Part shown: piece by piece, positions 23,442 through 24,410 of the stretch | Numbering within the stretch: the first letter of the stretch is position 1 | How the letters are laid out: every line of letters starts with the position of its first letter | From: Flavobacterium psychrophilum | Lineage (GTDB): Bacteria > Bacteroidota > Bacteroidia > Flavobacteriales > Flavobacteriaceae | DNA: 24,410 bases | NCBI GenBank assembly: GCA_020720185.1 | Contig: DYPB01000022.1 | Coordinates: 1 to 24,410, forward strand | Direction of reading: 5' to 3' | The notes under the pieces: generated by a model | Databases searched by the model: none | The model's input: the letters and a program-made list of their open reading frames with translations, nothing else | Told to the model about the DNA's origin: nothing | Program-made: the position numbers and the translations under genes

Positions 23442-24410
23442 ATGAAAAAAATTACATTATTAATTGCATTTCTATTAACATTTGTTTTTAGTGGACATGC
23501 ACAATTGTATCAGGTTCCGACATGTACAGGTACATCGTCTTCTAACACCTACGGCCCAATGAATAGCGTTGCTACAGCAAATGCAACTAATATTACAGCG
23601 GTTATTTATCCTGCCTCTCAACTTTTAGAAATGACTGGTCAGGTGTTAAATGGAATCTATTTTAATAGACTAACCGCATCTGGAGCTATGGCAGGAACGC
23701 CAAACTTCAAAGTTTATTTAAAGGAAACAACCGCAACCGATTTTGGTGCCTCAGCAATTACTTGGGCAACAGAATTGACGGGAGCCACATTGGTTTATGA
23801 TTCAAATCCAGCAACAAGCACAGGTTCTTCAGCAGGATGGAAGTCATTTCCATTCTCAGCAAACTTTACCTATTCAGGTACTCAAAATTTGGCAGTTTAT
23901 ATGCAATATAGTAATACAACTGCTAGTGCAACTATTGCTTGGGCTTATGAATATACGGCTCCTTGTATTTCTACAACAAATAGTAATACAACAAAATATG
24001 CCAACAATACAACAGGAACACCTGCAACGGTTACTACTGCATCAAATTATAAAAGACCACAGATTGGTTTTGACTTTGTAGTTTCTTGTAATGCTCCAAC
24101 AGCTATAACCTCATCAGCAGTTGGAACAGTAACGGCAGATTTGTCTTGGACAGCACATGCGACTGCCCCAGCCAATGGATATGAATATTACTATTCAACT
24201 ACAAATACAGCACCTTTACCAACAACAACACCTTCTGGAAGCACGGCTGCTGGAGTAACAACAGCGAGTTTATCATCTTTAACACCTGCAACTACTTATT
24301 ATGCATGGGTTCGATCAAACTGCGGATCAACAGATAAAAGTTTTTGGAAAGGAGTAACATCTTTTAGAACATTATGTTTGCCAATAACAAGCTTACCATG
24401 GACAGAAAAT
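23442..24410 (+). CDS. Secreted fibronectin type III protein, 3' end outside window
   Basis: The frame is open from the ATG at 23442 (alternative ATG at 23436 adds two residues) to the window end: 323 residues and no stop. A signal peptide MKKITLLIAFLLTFVFSGHAQ is followed by a Thr/Ser/Ala-rich beta-sandwich region (about 20-210, with GIYFNRL, YLKETTATDFG, YMQYSNTTASATIAWAYE), then a fibronectin type III domain from Cys216 (CNAPTAITSSAVGTVTADLSW) through YYAWVRSNCG to FRTLC (Cys312). The final LPWTEN looks like the start of a further module of the MAM/concanavalin-like type. This is the layout of large flavobacterial surface adhesins or enzymes with a C-terminal T9SS sorting domain, which would lie beyond the window. 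Function not known. Confidence 0.8.
   Translation, partial: MKKITLLIAFLLTFVFSGHAQLYQVPTCTGTSSSNTYGPMNSVATANATNITAVIYPASQLLEMTGQVLNGIYFNRLTASGAMAGTPNFKVYLKETTATDFGASAITWATELTGATLVYDSNPATSTGSSAGWKSFPFSANFTYSGTQNLAVYMQYSNTTASATIAWAYEYTAPCISTTNSNTTKYANNTTGTPATVTTASNYKRPQIGFDFVVSCNAPTAITSSAVGTVTADLSWTAHATAPANGYEYYYSTTNTAPLPTTTPSGSTAAGVTTASLSSLTPATTYYAWVRSNCGSTDKSFWKGVTSFRTLCLPITSLPWTEN

Noticed and set aside
23797..24081. Gln/Leu-rich frame in the last gene
   Set aside because: It is the shifted frame of the signal-peptide-bearing FN3 gene, which stays open over the whole region.
1..24410. CRISPR array, prophage, defence island, toxin-antitoxin pair or biosynthetic cluster
   Set aside because: No spaced direct repeats, integrase, transposase or defence motifs were seen; all the long frames are housekeeping genes or shadows of them.

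Overview
The window reads as a chromosomal housekeeping segment of an AT-rich member of the Bacteroidota, most likely a Flavobacteriaceae bacterium. The evidence is the fused SecDF, the Bacteroidota-type -7 promoter boxes (TAnnTTTG) at several genes, A-rich rather than Shine-Dalgarno leaders, the flavobacterial gene set rsfS-ftsH and bamD-rpoZ-coaBC-DUF4835-recN, and a last gene that looks like a cargo of the type IX secretion system (T9SS). No prophage, CRISPR array, toxin-antitoxin pair, tRNA or intact transposase was found.

Layout. Positions 1-460 are the tail of an rRNA operon (3' end of 23S, spacer, 5S, terminator). Convergent to it is birA (minus). Divergent from birA run rsfS and ftsH, then secDF behind its own promoter. 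Positions 6823-7154 hold three unrelated inverted-repeat structures. mutS2 and a small secreted DUF1573 protein lie on the minus strand. A divergent intergenic region with a structured repeat leads into valS, then ggt and rocD. Next come a 60-aa membrane protein and an overlapping stand-alone Smr-domain gene. A compact cluster follows: bamD (promoter at 16911-16942), rpoZ, coaBC, the DUF4835 (PorD-like) gene, recN and fabV. After a terminator, a secreted fibronectin type III protein begins and runs off the end.

Functional themes. FtsH, SecDF, BamD and the DUF4835 protein all serve the inner or outer membrane protein system. RsfS, ValS, RpoZ and the rRNAs serve gene expression. BirA and FabV serve fatty-acid metabolism (biotinylation of acetyl-CoA carboxylase, and enoyl reduction). 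CoaBC makes coenzyme A. RecN, MutS2 and the Smr protein act on DNA or ribosomes.

Most notable. (1) Two tracts with strict 7-bp periodicity: one between rpoZ and coaBC, one inside the valS reading frame. (2) Threonine and leucine codon choice in valS changes at about the place of the internal heptamer tract, which suggests a mosaic gene. (3) MutS2 lacks its Smr nuclease domain, while a separate gene supplies a KOW-like plus Smr protein. (4) Several small dispersed repeats, one of which occurs twice in the window. I see no clearly new multi-gene system; the novelty, if any, lies in the repeats.
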